From: Cellvibrionaceae bacterium
GTDB taxonomy: Bacteria; Pseudomonadota; Gammaproteobacteria; Pseudomonadales; Cellvibrionaceae
Direction of reading: 5' to 3'
DNA length: 61,045 bases
NCBI GenBank assembly: GCA_002707785.1
Contig: PANW01000065.1
Location: 2,288-63,332 of the forward strand
Made by a program: the position numbers and the translations under genes. The notes beneath the pieces are model-generated. The model did not search any database. It saw only the letters and a list, made by a program, of their open reading frames with translations, and was not told where the DNA came from. This document shows, piece by piece, positions 26,396 to 35,445 of this stretch. Every line of letters starts with the position of its first letter. The stretch's first letter is position 1.

Positions 26396-27400
26396 TTAGG
26401 CGGGGCGCTCATGTGTTCGCCTGTATTGAAGCGGGCTTGTTCCCATCCTGCGACGAAAGCTGTGGTTAAAGCTGGCGGATTCAGAAAATCCGAGTTTTTG
26501 GGCTATAGTGGCGACGCTTGACTCGGACTCTAGCAGTGCGCGTTTAGCTAACTCAAGTCTAAGATCGTCTTTGATTTTACTGAAGCTAGTGTGGTGCTTT
26601 TTGAGTTGCAGTTGAAGCTTTCGAGGGGACATATGCAGTTGTTTGGCTATCGTAATCACGTCTGCTTTGCCCGTAGCGAGTTGACTCATAATCATTAGTC
26701 TGATGTTGCTTACTAGGTGGTCATCTCTTACCACGGACTCTAATAGCCTTTCAGCTTGTTCGCGGAGAATCCCTAGCAAGTGGGCATCCGCTTGAGCGTA
26801 TCTCAGATCCAGAATTGGCGTGTCAAACACAATCTGATTGGTCGGCATTTCAAAGTGCACATGCTCTCCGAAGATACGTTTATAGCATTCAATTGCTCCT
26901 TTAGGAGGGTGTTGGAAGTGGGTTTCTAGCGGCGTCCATCTGGCACCAATGCGTTGACGAAAGAGCACCACTAACCCGGTTAGTGTCGACTCAACCTCTT
27001 GGGAAGTGGGAATGTCTGTGGATACTAAAAAACGGTATTGCAACGCGCTAGTTGTTTGTTGTTCTAGAAATTCCACCGTGGACGCTTGGGTTAAGGTAGC
27101 CCAGTAGCGAGCTGCATTTTGGCAGAGCTTGCGTAATGTCGGCGCGTTGGTCACTAGGTAGCCGTAAATACCTAGCATTTCCATCGGCAGCGCTTCGGTA
27201 ACGTGCATCCCGAACAGCGGGTCATCAGTTAATTCGGCCAGACCATTTAGTAGTAGTAGGTAGTTATCAAAGGTAACCAAGTGAGGGAGCTCAGTTCGGC
27301 TACTCTGTGGCAAGTAGTGCTCCACTACTTTTGGGTTTAGGCCGTAGCGATCAAGAGCAGCATAAAGCCAGTCAATTTCTGCTAGCAAGTTTTTACGCAC
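26396..27400 (-). CDS. AraC-family transcriptional regulator
   Basis: A 334-residue regulator with an N-terminal arabinose-binding/OruR-type effector domain (about residues 1-210) and two C-terminal helix-turn-helix motifs (IAKQLHMSPRKLQLQLKK and IAQKLGFSESASFNHSFRRR, ending GTSPLQYRR). It faces the TonB receptor gene. GTG 27400 is preferred over ATG 27457, because GAGAGA precedes it and because the longer start would place the paired direct repeats 27437-27468 inside the coding region. It probably controls the receptor-amidase-dehydrogenase unit and its own gene. Confidence 0.82.
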   Translation of the reverse strand: MRKNLLAEIDWLYAALDRYGLNPKVVEHYLPQSSRTELPHLVTFDNYLLLLNGLAELTDDPLFGMHVTEALPMEMLGIYGYLVTNAPTLRKLCQNAARYWATLTQASTVEFLEQQTTSALQYRFLVSTDIPTSQEVESTLTGLVVLFRQRIGARWTPLETHFQHPPKGAIECYKRIFGEHVHFEMPTNQIVFDTPILDLRYAQADAHLLGILREQAERLLESVVRDDHLVSNIRLMIMSQLATGKADVITIAKQLHMSPRKLQLQLKKHHTSFSKIKDDLRLELAKRALLESESSVATIAQKLGFSESASFNHSFRRRMGTSPLQYRRTHERPA

Positions 27401-27436
27401 GTGATATCTCTCTTCGCTGTTCCTATTTATGCGTTT

Positions 27437-27468
27437 ATTATCAATTAATATGCGCATATTATCAATTA
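27437..27468. promoter_or_regulatory. Two direct repeats 21 bp apart, likely AraC-type operator
   Basis: ATTATCAATTA occurs at 27437-27447 and again at 27458-27468. Spacing is 21 bp start to start, two helical turns, the classical arrangement for AraC-family half-sites. Between and overlapping them is a perfect 14-bp palindrome, AATATGCGCATATT (27447-27460). The element is 37 bp before the regulator's start and 138 bp before the TonB receptor's start. Confidence 0.7.
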
Positions 27469-27605
27469 TTTATCGAGAACTCTCATTATTCTAGTCATCG
27501 CTAATGACGAAAGTCTGCGATGAATGGTTCTTAGGCAATGAGTGTGATCACTCACGATCATGCTTTAGCTACAGCGCCACACCTATAACAATGAGGAGTC
27601 CGACA

Positions 27606-29801
27606 ATGAAATACACACTCCCCCGAATGATCTCTCTAGGATGCACTCTCGTGTCCTCGAGCTATATCCCATTTTTGCACGCCGAGAATTTTGTGGTGGA
27701 GGAGGTGATTGTCACCGCACAGCGGCGTGAACAGTCTCTGGAGGAGGTGCCCGTCGCAGTTTCTGCGTTCTCGGCGGCAACTCTGCAAAGGGCGGGAATT
27801 AGTGACGCTTCTGATCTCGTAGGTCTAACTCCTGGATTCAACGGTAGCATGGTGTCGAGTTCTCAGCCGATTTTGTCAATGCGAGGCGTTGGAAGTAATG
27901 ACTTCACAATTGGTAACGATCCCGCGCTAGGTGTCTATGTTGACGAGGTTTACGTTGGTCGTTCTGCTGCAGCTGTTGTCAATCTGTTTGACGCGGAACG
28001 AGTTGAATTATTGAAAGGTCCTCAGGGAACACTGTTTGGTCGCAATACCACGGCAGGTGCAATTAGTATCACGCGGGCACAACCGGAACCTTATCGGTCT
28101 GGCAGTGTGGAAGTACGGACGGGCAATGATGGCTATCAGGAAGCTCGCTTCATCTATAACGATAGCCTGTCTGATAGTACTTATGCTCGGGTGGCGATGC
28201 TTCATCAGCATCGCGATGGCTATGTTGAGGAACAGATATCAAACCGAGATATGGTTGATACCGATTTGCAAGCCATTAAAGCTGCGTTCAAATTCGAGGG
28301 CGAGCAGGTGGATTATACCGTGACCATTGATTGGTCTGAAAACGATCAAGATGCGGCCGTTTATAGATCCCTACTCAGCGTTGATGGTCAGGTACTAGAT
28401 ACGCGAAAAGCAGTGTCCGATATCTTCAATGAACAGCGTAACCAACGTGAAATTGGCATGGTTTCGGGTAAGGGACGTTTCACTTTTAGCGATGGTTATG
28501 AGCTGACCTCTATCTCCGCCTGGAGAAAGTATCAGTTGGATTATCTGGAAGATACAGACGCGACAAGTCTTCGTTTACTTCATTTTGGTGTAGATGAAGA
28601 GAGTGAGTCTTTTAGCCAAGAGTTTCGTCTTAATTCCACGGGTGAGAATCTGGATTGGTTTGTCGGAGTTTCCGTTTCTTATGAAGATATTCAAGCAACC
28701 GGCAGTGTTGATTATTCAGAAGAGGTACTGTGCAGCCAGCTTCTGGGTAGCAGTTGCGCGAGTGCTTTGGGCTTCGCTGGTGATGATGTCAGCGAGTTCA
28801 ATAATGCGGAGGGGGAGTATTGGAATTATGCCATATTTGGTGATGTAAAACTTGCACTCAATAGTGAAACCAATCTGACAATCGGATTGAGGTATTCCTA
28901 TGATGATAAAGAGTTCGTTGCACACAACCCTGTTCCTGCCAATGCGCTTGTCGGGCCCGCCTTGAATTCAATGGGTGCGCTACCCACGGCAAATCTCTTT
29001 CTAATTGAAACCGCTGGAAAGATTAGCAGTCGTGACACTTGGAGCCAGGTCCAACCCCGGATCGTATTGGATCACAGCTTGGGTGGCGACACTATGCTCT
29101 ACGCATCTGCGTCCGTTGGCTACAAATCTGGCGGTTTTAACGTGCTAGTTCCTACAGAGGGTAGTTTTGAACCAGAAGAAATGCTGTCCTATGAATTGGG
29201 TGTTAAAGGTAGTTTGATGGATCGCCGGCTGGTTTACGACGCTGCATTTTTTCACTATCGCTACGATGATCTCCAAGTTCAAATTATTGATGTAGTGAGT
29301 ATTACTCGAAATGCTGCTGAGGCTACTGGGTATGGGTTTGAGTCAAGCGTTCGTTTTAAGGCCACCGAGAGATTGAGCGTGGCTTCAACGCTAGCTTGGC
29401 TAGAGGCTGAGTATGATCGGTTTGTTGTATCCGATACCGAGGATTTCACCGACAACCAGTTAGCGCGATCGCCAGAGCTAACGGCCAGCCTTAGTTTTGA
29501 TTATGAGCTGCCAGTCGGCGAAGAGCATTTTTTGAATCTTAGTTTGACTACAGTCTACACCGACGATCAATACATGTTGTCATCGAATAGACCAGAGAGT
29601 TTTCAAGAGGCTTACACCACAACGGATTTGGAAGTGACTCTGTCTGCAAATAGTGAAAGCTACTTCGTATCTTTATTTGTGAATAATGCCAGCGACGAGG
29701 AGTACATCACCCAAACACAGTTGATCAGCGACTTTGGATTGGCGTTGGTTCAGGATTCGCCGCCGCGTTACTACGGGGTTCGAGCGGGTTATCGATTCTG
29801 A
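27606..29801 (+). CDS. TonB-dependent outer-membrane receptor
   Basis: A 731-residue receptor. Signal peptide about residues 1-26, TonB-box-like VEEVIVTAQRREQSLEEVPV, plug domain to about residue 140 (LLKGPQGTLFGRNTTAGAI), then a barrel ending in an aromatic (RYYGVRAGYRF). The type is the iron-complex/CirA-like group that in marine bacteria often takes up organic substrates. ATG 27606 has GAGGAG nine bases upstream; a longer frame to 27504 is unlikely. The gene is followed by amidase and saccharopine-dehydrogenase-like genes, so a nitrogen-containing organic substrate is inferred. Confidence 0.88.
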   Translation: MKYTLPRMISLGCTLVSSSYIPFLHAENFVVEEVIVTAQRREQSLEEVPVAVSAFSAATLQRAGISDASDLVGLTPGFNGSMVSSSQPILSMRGVGSNDFTIGNDPALGVYVDEVYVGRSAAAVVNLFDAERVELLKGPQGTLFGRNTTAGAISITRAQPEPYRSGSVEVRTGNDGYQEARFIYNDSLSDSTYARVAMLHQHRDGYVEEQISNRDMVDTDLQAIKAAFKFEGEQVDYTVTIDWSENDQDAAVYRSLLSVDGQVLDTRKAVSDIFNEQRNQREIGMVSGKGRFTFSDGYELTSISAWRKYQLDYLEDTDATSLRLLHFGVDEESESFSQEFRLNSTGENLDWFVGVSVSYEDIQATGSVDYSEEVLCSQLLGSSCASALGFAGDDVSEFNNAEGEYWNYAIFGDVKLALNSETNLTIGLRYSYDDKEFVAHNPVPANALVGPALNSMGALPTANLFLIETAGKISSRDTWSQVQPRIVLDHSLGGDTMLYASASVGYKSGGFNVLVPTEGSFEPEEMLSYELGVKGSLMDRRLVYDAAFFHYRYDDLQVQIIDVVSITRNAAEATGYGFESSVRFKATERLSVASTLAWLEAEYDRFVVSDTEDFTDNQLARSPELTASLSFDYELPVGEEHFLNLSLTTVYTDDQYMLSSNRPESFQEAYTTTDLEVTLSANSESYFVSLFVNNASDEEYITQTQLISDFGLALVQDSPPRYYGVRAGYRF

Positions 29802-29850
29802 CAATTATCAGTCTTGAGCAAACATCAACACGACTATAGGTGGAGTGATT

Positions 29851-31296
29851 ATGAATCTTAGTGAATATGCTAGATACGATGCCATTGGACTGGCAGATCT
29901 GATTCGGTCAGGACAAATGAGTGCAGAAGAGCTATTCCAAGTTGCATTCAATGCGGTGAACCTAGTGAATCCGCAACTTAACGCAGCTGTTGAATTGTAT
30001 GAGTCATCTGCGGCTCTTTATCAGCCAAATCTTGAGGGGAGACTCTATGGGATCCCTTTTGGTATTAAAGATTTCGGCGCGGCTTTCGCAGGCCAACTCC
30101 AAGAGGCAAATAGTATCTTCCTGCAGGGGTATACCTGTGAGGAGGAAACATACCTCGCACAATCTTACCGGGAAGCGGGCTTGCAAACCGTGGTGAGAAC
30201 CACTATCCCAGAGTTTGGTTATAACACTTGCACCGATGGTGGAGTGTGCGGCGTGACCCATAATCCTTGGGATCTGTCGCGCAATAGCGGAGGTTCAAGT
30301 GGTGGTTCCGCAGCGCTTGTTGCGGCTGGTGCTTTACCTGTTGCTCACGCCAACGATGGCGGTGGTTCGATTCGTATTCCTGCGGCCTATTGTGGATTGG
30401 TGGGATTAAAACCCACACGCATGCGTAACTCAATTGGTCCTAGCAATAGCGATGTGTTGTTTGGAATGGGGGGGGAGCATGTTGTTAGTCGAACCGTGAG
30501 AGATAGCGCTGTTTTATTGGATTGTACTTGCGGTCCACGAACTGGCGATTTCGTGGAGATTCCACCTCCATCAGGTTCGTTTTTGGATGCGGTTTCGAGC
30601 AAGCCAAATAAACTAAAGGTAGGCATCATCGATCATCCTTGGACCCATTCTTGGGGACTGAGTAACTCCATGGAGGACGCATTACATCGAACTGCTCAGC
30701 AGCTTCAGGATTTGGGGCATACAGTTGAAACAACAAATATCAAAGTCGATCGCGATCAATTCGATAGTGCAGTAGCAGCGTCATGGTGTTCGACCGTGGC
30801 GACTACAGTGCTGGCATCGAGTATGAAAACAGGTCGAACACCCTCTATAGATAATATAGACCCCGCAATGTTTGCTTGTTACGAGTACGGATTAGGTTTA
30901 AGCGCCGTCGACATATTGGTGATGCAATACTTTTTCAATTCTCTTTGTCGGCAAGTGGGGGAGATGTTCGAGACCTATGATGTCTTACTAACCCCGACAA
31001 CGGTTGACGTGGCTCCAAGAAATGGAGTGCTTAACTCTGTCCAAGCCGGTTTTGATGCCATTAGCTGGACAAAACACATATTTGGTCCGGCACCCTACAC
31101 TGCTACCTTCAATATTACCGGTCACCCTGCTGTGTCATTACCTCTGCAAAGTGATCACACAGGACTACCTCTAGGAATGCACTTTGTTGGACGCTTTGGT
31201 GGCGAGGTCACGTTGTTCAACCTAGCCGGTCAATTGGAACGCGCCTACCCCTGGATAGATCGAAAACCGTTTGTTCACGTATCTTCATCATCTTAA
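29851..31296 (+). CDS. Amidase-signature family hydrolase
   Basis: A 481-residue amidase-signature enzyme. The catalytic triad elements are visible: Lys in FGIKDFGA (about residue 72), the cis-Ser region NSGGSSGGSAALVAAG (about 147-162) and the nucleophile region NDGGGSIRIPAAYCGLVGLK (about 170-190). Members hydrolyse amides, carbamates or aryl-acyl amides; the substrate is not predictable. The start ATG has GGTGGAG upstream. It lies 49 bp after the TonB receptor and 23 bp before the next gene. Confidence 0.87.
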   Translation: MNLSEYARYDAIGLADLIRSGQMSAEELFQVAFNAVNLVNPQLNAAVELYESSAALYQPNLEGRLYGIPFGIKDFGAAFAGQLQEANSIFLQGYTCEEETYLAQSYREAGLQTVVRTTIPEFGYNTCTDGGVCGVTHNPWDLSRNSGGSSGGSAALVAAGALPVAHANDGGGSIRIPAAYCGLVGLKPTRMRNSIGPSNSDVLFGMGGEHVVSRTVRDSAVLLDCTCGPRTGDFVEIPPPSGSFLDAVSSKPNKLKVGIIDHPWTHSWGLSNSMEDALHRTAQQLQDLGHTVETTNIKVDRDQFDSAVAASWCSTVATTVLASSMKTGRTPSIDNIDPAMFACYEYGLGLSAVDILVMQYFFNSLCRQVGEMFETYDVLLTPTTVDVAPRNGVLNSVQAGFDAISWTKHIFGPAPYTATFNITGHPAVSLPLQSDHTGLPLGMHFVGRFGGEVTLFNLAGQLERAYPWIDRKPFVHVSSSS

Positions 31297-31319
31297 CTAA
31301 CATCAAATTGGAAGTAATT

Positions 31320-32498
31320 ATGAAAGTTCTAGCGCTAGGTGGCTGTGGCCAGCAAGGGCGTCGTGCAGTTAAGGCTCTACTGCAATCCTCCGACATTTCC
31401 CAGATTATTGTAGCGGATATCAATTTAGATGCAGCACAGGAATTTGTTTGCGAGCTGGAAGATTCTCGAGTGATTTCTATGAGAATCGATGTTTTAAACC
31501 GATCTCAGCTGTTGGAGGTCATGGGGGGCGTGGATGTTGTGGCCAATTTTGTAGGTCCGTTTTTTCGATACGCGGAAATAGTTGTTTCTGCTGCAATTGA
31601 TGCAAAGGTGAATTATGTAGATATCTGCGATGACACCGCACCGACTCTGGCAATAATGGACAAATACAGTAGTCGGGCGGAGGCCGCAGGAATCACAGTG
31701 CTGATGGGGATGGGGGCGAGTCCTGGATTGTTGAATGTGTTTGCACGGTACGCCGCTGATCAAATGGATTCTGTGGAGGATATACGGCTATTCTGGAACG
31801 TGTCGGTCAACGATATAGAAACGGACTTGAGCGAAACCGCAGACAATGCAGCGATTTTTGAGCATGGTATTGAAATTATTGCTGGAGATGTACCTCAATT
31901 TATTGATGGTAAACTCTGTCAGGTGCCCGGAGGTAGTGGCATGAAAGAAGTTGACTTCCCTCATTTGGGACGTCAACGGGTCTATTTTGTCGCGCATCCG
32001 GAAACCGTTACTTTACCTCGATACATCAAAGCCAAAAACATAACCAATCGCGGTGGCGTTCTAGGTATGGATGATCTGTTGCTAGGTATGAAGGAATTAG
32101 GTCTCACCGATCATAGCGAGATGACATTAAAAGGACAGGTTGTTCAGGCCGCAGATGTGGGTATGGCTGTTATGGCAAATTTGGCCGAGAAAAGCCCGCC
32201 TCTTTCTGAAGATATTGCGCCGGTTTGTTCCGACTCCTTCGTAGAAGTTAGAGGCTTACGCAACGGAGAGTCAATTCAAATACACATCAGCCATCGTTCA
32301 GAAAATGGTTTTCCTCGGATGGATGAGGGGACTGGAATATCCGCAGCTATTGGTGTTCTCATGGTTGCGCGAGGGGAGGTTACTCGTGTTGGGGTTCATG
32401 CTCCAGAAGGCTGTGTTGAACCTACCTGCTTTTTTGCACAACTTAAGTTCTATGGGATGAGCGTTGTTGAAAGACGCTGTGAAGTGCGTCGTTTGTAA
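31320..32498 (+). CDS. Saccharopine dehydrogenase-family oxidoreductase
   Basis: A 392-residue NAD(P)-binding protein. The Rossmann motif LALGGCGQQGRRAVKALL is at residues 4-21, followed by IIVADINLDAAQEF, then GVDVVANFVGPFFRYAEIVVSAAIDAKVNYVDICDD and a GMGASPGLLNVFA loop typical of saccharopine reductase/dehydrogenases. Substrate unknown. It may act on the product of the amidase. GGAAG precedes ATG 31320. It is the last gene of the receptor unit. Confidence 0.83.
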   Translation: MKVLALGGCGQQGRRAVKALLQSSDISQIIVADINLDAAQEFVCELEDSRVISMRIDVLNRSQLLEVMGGVDVVANFVGPFFRYAEIVVSAAIDAKVNYVDICDDTAPTLAIMDKYSSRAEAAGITVLMGMGASPGLLNVFARYAADQMDSVEDIRLFWNVSVNDIETDLSETADNAAIFEHGIEIIAGDVPQFIDGKLCQVPGGSGMKEVDFPHLGRQRVYFVAHPETVTLPRYIKAKNITNRGGVLGMDDLLLGMKELGLTDHSEMTLKGQVVQAADVGMAVMANLAEKSPPLSEDIAPVCSDSFVEVRGLRNGESIQIHISHRSENGFPRMDEGTGISAAIGVLMVARGEVTRVGVHAPEGCVEPTCFFAQLKFYGMSVVERRCEVRRL

Positions 32499-33023
32499 TA
32501 GCATTATTGTGTAAGAGAGACGCTTTGTTGCCCCAGGCTCACGCTTCTTTTGCGTGGGTCTCAGCCTATAACGCTATGAAACGCGTTGAATGAGAGAGAA
32601 TCGCATAATTTCATGGTGCCTAAGGACACAATCTTTGTACGTTTCAGTCTATCAATAGCATCACAATGATAAGGTTGTGGGATCTAGTATCGGGTAGAAT
32701 AATTGTCATTTTTTTGGGTGTCTCGCAACTTACCTTTGGCGTGCTCGAGCGAGAGTGTTATCCGAACTAAAGCTAGTGAATACTCTCATAGAGATACAAT
32801 CCTATTGGAAGGGAACTCCAATACCAATGGGATCCATAGTTGTCAAATACCACCTCGATAGATGTGCTCGCTCACGGACAGCGTTCTAACCACATTGACG
32901 AGCGACTAGCCGCAGTTTGTATTCAGGTTGTCGGCTGATTTTCTGTCATAAAAAACTCATGTATTACAATGACTAAATAAGATTAGTGTTCTTAACTCGG
33001 ACGCTGTGTTTATGATGATCACT
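32499..33023. other. Gene-free gap with one hairpin
   Basis: These 525 bases have no frame with coding character. A two-part hairpin at 32535-32567 (AGGCT/AGCCT outer and CACGC/GCGTG inner stems) lies 37 bases after the dehydrogenase stop and may act as a weak terminator; there is no T-run. The rest of the gap is unexplained. It marks the boundary between the receptor unit and the sigma/kinase cluster. Confidence 0.45.
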
Positions 33024-33590
33024 CTAATTAAGCGGTAGCTCTTGGATTAATTCTTGTTGAGCCTTAAAAGCTTTGAACTCTTCATACAGAACTCTCTCAT
33101 CGTTACTGGCTAGTTCAGCACCACTACTTTTGACAATGTTCGCGAAAACAGCTTTGGTTTTTTCGGGTTCCAAGGTGACCAGTACGCACAGATTTTTCCT
33201 GCCATCGATGTCGAAAACATCAGTCTTGATCGCTTTACTGCCCTGGAGTGTGGCTTCGGCGATTTGTCGGGCGCTGGTTTCGAAGTTGGCGCCAATGTTA
33301 GAGCCTGATACGGTATCGGTTTTGTGACCATAGGTTTTCACCATGTTGGCAGCTTTAAGCTCAATTTGTCTCACCAAGCTGTTTCGAGCCTCTGCTGTTG
33401 CCTGATTGCGATCGATAGTGAAGTGGCCACTAAAAGGCACGCAGGCCGAGTCTGCTAGGCCATTGTCGATATTTGGCATCACCACCCATTCGGGCAGTGG
33501 AATATTGGTATCTTTAATATCCAGAGAGGGGGTACAGCCGAATAAGAAAATGCTGAGGTCGCTGGCAATCAGTAAGTGCAGTGAACGCAT
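33024..33590 (-). CDS. LPP20-family lipoprotein
   Basis: A 188-residue lipoprotein with a lipobox LFGC (Cys at about residue 19). The LPP20 domain follows: PEWVVMPN near 33, then AEARNSLVRQIELKAANMV and ARQIAEATLQGSKAIKTDVF, with CVLVTLEP at the end. LPP20 proteins are outer-membrane-associated and often paired with other envelope lipoproteins; their role is unknown. A TGTCC-type promoter element lies 34 bp upstream in the sense direction. It is the left-most gene of the cluster. Confidence 0.75.
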   Translation of the reverse strand: MRSLHLLIASDLSIFLFGCTPSLDIKDTNIPLPEWVVMPNIDNGLADSACVPFSGHFTIDRNQATAEARNSLVRQIELKAANMVKTYGHKTDTVSGSNIGANFETSARQIAEATLQGSKAIKTDVFDIDGRKNLCVLVTLEPEKTKAVFANIVKSSGAELASNDERVLYEEFKAFKAQQELIQELPLN

Positions 33591-33623
33591 GGTGTGCTCC
33601 TAGAGTGATGGTCGATATTCCTT

Positions 33624-33650
33624 TAGAAGGACAGAGTGTAGATAACTAAC
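33624..33650 (-). promoter_or_regulatory. Shared TGTCC-type promoter-like element (LPP20 gene)
   Basis: TGTCCTTCTA lies at 33624-33633 on the minus strand, with GTT 17 bases upstream (33648-33650). It is 34 bp before the LPP20 start. It is one of eight sense-orientation copies in the cluster (see the finding on the shared element). Confidence 0.5.
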
Positions 33651-33713
33651 AGGATGAGTGATAGCTATTGCGACTTTGGCTTGAAGATTATCGTTTGCTG
33701 TGAATAATCTGAC

Positions 33714-33740
33714 GTTCGCTTTTAGTCTTGTGTCCTTCTA
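33714..33740 (+). promoter_or_regulatory. Shared TGTCC-type promoter-like element (first lipoprotein paralogue)
   Basis: TGTCCTTCTA at 33731-33740 with GTT 17 bases upstream at 33714. It points to the lipoprotein gene at 33829. A palindrome CTATTG-ATAA-CAATAG follows at 33750-33765 and could be an operator. Another copy of the element faces the other way in the same gap. Confidence 0.5.
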
Positions 33741-33828
33741 TTCAAATATCTATTGATAACAATAGGATTGCCATCGAAATCCATTTGAGCAATCGGGCAA
33801 TAGAGTTAAACAGGAATAGGGAGTTGTT

Positions 33829-34512
33829 GTGGGTTTTCGAGTAATACTAGGGGGGGTGTTGCTGTGTACTCTCTCGGCTTGTTCTCCTTTCCGAGAGTCG
33901 GTGTACGTAGCTCCGGAGGTTCATGGCAAGGTTGTTACGGTTGACAGCCTATTGCCAGTAGCCGACGTAGCTGTGCAGCATCATGAGTACCTGGAAGGAA
34001 TCACTCGCAGCGATGAACATGGCCGACTGTATTTGGAGGCGGTGAAAGATTACAGCAGTGAGGTGTTAAAGCTCTCTTTTCTGAGGCAAGCTCAGTTGAT
34101 AAAGATCGGTGATCCGCAGACTGAACAGAGTTTTTTTGTGGTAACTTATTTTCATCGACTCAGTCAAACTCAAGAAAGTGTTGATATCCCTACTGTGTTT
34201 TTGGGCCGAGAGCCTGAGGTACTGGCTTCTATTCCAGTGTTTGGGGATGAGCAGTCCAGACGAACATCCCACCTTGGCTTAAACCTAGACTCGGTAGACT
34301 TATTGTCATTAGTGGCGAGTGCGTGCGATAAGAACATTCTAGACAGTGCTCGTTTGGCTCTGAATACGGCTCGTAAAGTGTATTGGAAAGTTGAGGAACA
34401 GGTCGCGTTGGGTTCCACTCAAGCCCATCAAGGCCTTGTCGATCATGCCTATCAGCATGTGTTTAATCTATGGTCCTATTTGTATCAAATGCAAGCCTCC
34501 AGCAGCGACTGA
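33829..34512 (+). CDS. Cluster lipoprotein, paralogue 1
   Basis: A 227-residue lipoprotein (lipobox LSAC, Cys18) that is homologous by eye to the lipoproteins at about 34.7 kb and 53.0 kb: C-x-P then VYVAPEVHGKV, LLPVADV, SDEHGRLYL (a carboxypeptidase-regulatory-like beta domain), and a helical tail with a conserved CD pair (SACDKNI). GTG 33829 has GGGAG five bases upstream. A run of seven G lies within the signal-peptide codons. The frame ends at 34512, but the next frame to 34639 continues with protein-like sequence (FSGAEALETQSRIVIDLN), so a +1 indel near 34,490-34,512 probably truncates the tail. Confidence 0.7.
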   Translation: MGFRVILGGVLLCTLSACSPFRESVYVAPEVHGKVVTVDSLLPVADVAVQHHEYLEGITRSDEHGRLYLEAVKDYSSEVLKLSFLRQAQLIKIGDPQTEQSFFVVTYFHRLSQTQESVDIPTVFLGREPEVLASIPVFGDEQSRRTSHLGLNLDSVDLLSLVASACDKNILDSARLALNTARKVYWKVEEQVALGSTQAHQGLVDHAYQHVFNLWSYLYQMQASSSD

Positions 34513-34680
34513 ATTTTCAGGCGCAGAAGCGCTTGAGACGCAGTCACGTATCGTGATCGATTTGAATGCAGTGTTTATTCGGGCGCAAAATGAAGCGCGT
34601 AGCTTAGCTGATGTTAGTATTCAGCGTTTTCATCTCTAGGGGACTGTACAGTTATGCAAGGATTGATTTGAGCAAGGCGA

Positions 34681-35445
34681 TTGTTGGTTGGGGGAGCGCT
34701 GAGTGCGTTGCTGAGCGCCTGTGTCCCTACTGTGACAACTGTTTATGATGGACCGGAAATACGCGGGCAGCTAGTTGCATTGTCTAGTTTAGAGCCGGTT
34801 GCTGATGCCCAAGTGTTTTACGCCGATCACCTTGAGCGCTCAGTGATGACGGATGAAAAGGGACTGTACCGCCTACCAGCTCCCGCTCGGACGCAAGCAA
34901 CTGTGTTGATGGCGGGACATGCGTTAGCACCCTATCAGGCACTGGTTCGAAAAGGCGGTTATGGCAGTACTACGCTACTGGTTTATGGCAGTTTGAAAAT
35001 GCTAGAGCCGGAGCAGGTGATGCTGGACCCCGTGGTACTGGATGACCAATTGAGTGAGATTCCCAAGCCGACGATCACCGAGGGTTCGTCGCATCAGTTA
35101 GTAAAAACTCTCATCTATGTTCACAGTCTTTTTGGGGCTTGTGATCGCGAGCTAGGCTGGGATGCACTCAAAGCATTAAACGTTTATCGCAAGTTGTATT
35201 GGCGCTACCAGAAGCGCAGTGCGGATACCTCCACATCGGCATCACAACTGGAGTTGATTGCTCGATATCAAGAATTATCTCAGCAGCATGCTTCTCGGCT
35301 CTGGGATGCTACTTTAAAGAGTTGTCCTGTGACGGATCTATTACCCGATCAGCGCCGTGAAGTAGGCGCAATTCTCAATGAGCTCGAACAGTGGCCACGC
35401 GCTATTGCGGTTGGGCGGGGAGCGCATGGTTACATTGACGATTAG
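34681..35445 (+). CDS. Cluster lipoprotein, paralogue 2 (start region frameshifted)
   Basis: A 254-residue lipoprotein (lipobox LSAC followed by VPT) with VYDGPEIRGQLV, LEPVADAQ, TDEKGLYRLPAP and the CD pair (GACDREL). The downstream frame opens at TTG 34681 with no basic residues. A better start is TTG 34668, seven bases after AAGGA, which would give MSKAIVGW and then match paralogue 3 (MAKPILLG). That frame joins if the G5 run at 34690-34694 were G4. So a one-base homopolymer difference probably affects the signal peptide. Confidence 0.68.
   Translation: MLVGGALSALLSACVPTVTTVYDGPEIRGQLVALSSLEPVADAQVFYADHLERSVMTDEKGLYRLPAPARTQATVLMAGHALAPYQALVRKGGYGSTTLLVYGSLKMLEPEQVMLDPVVLDDQLSEIPKPTITEGSSHQLVKTLIYVHSLFGACDRELGWDALKALNVYRKLYWRYQKRSADTSTSASQLELIARYQELSQQHASRLWDATLKSCPVTDLLPDQRREVGAILNELEQWPRAIAVGRGAHGYIDD

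Noticed and set aside
32873-32882. TGTCCGTGAG-like sequence in the 525-bp gap
   Set aside because: Matches only the first seven positions of the shared element and has no gene on that strand nearby.
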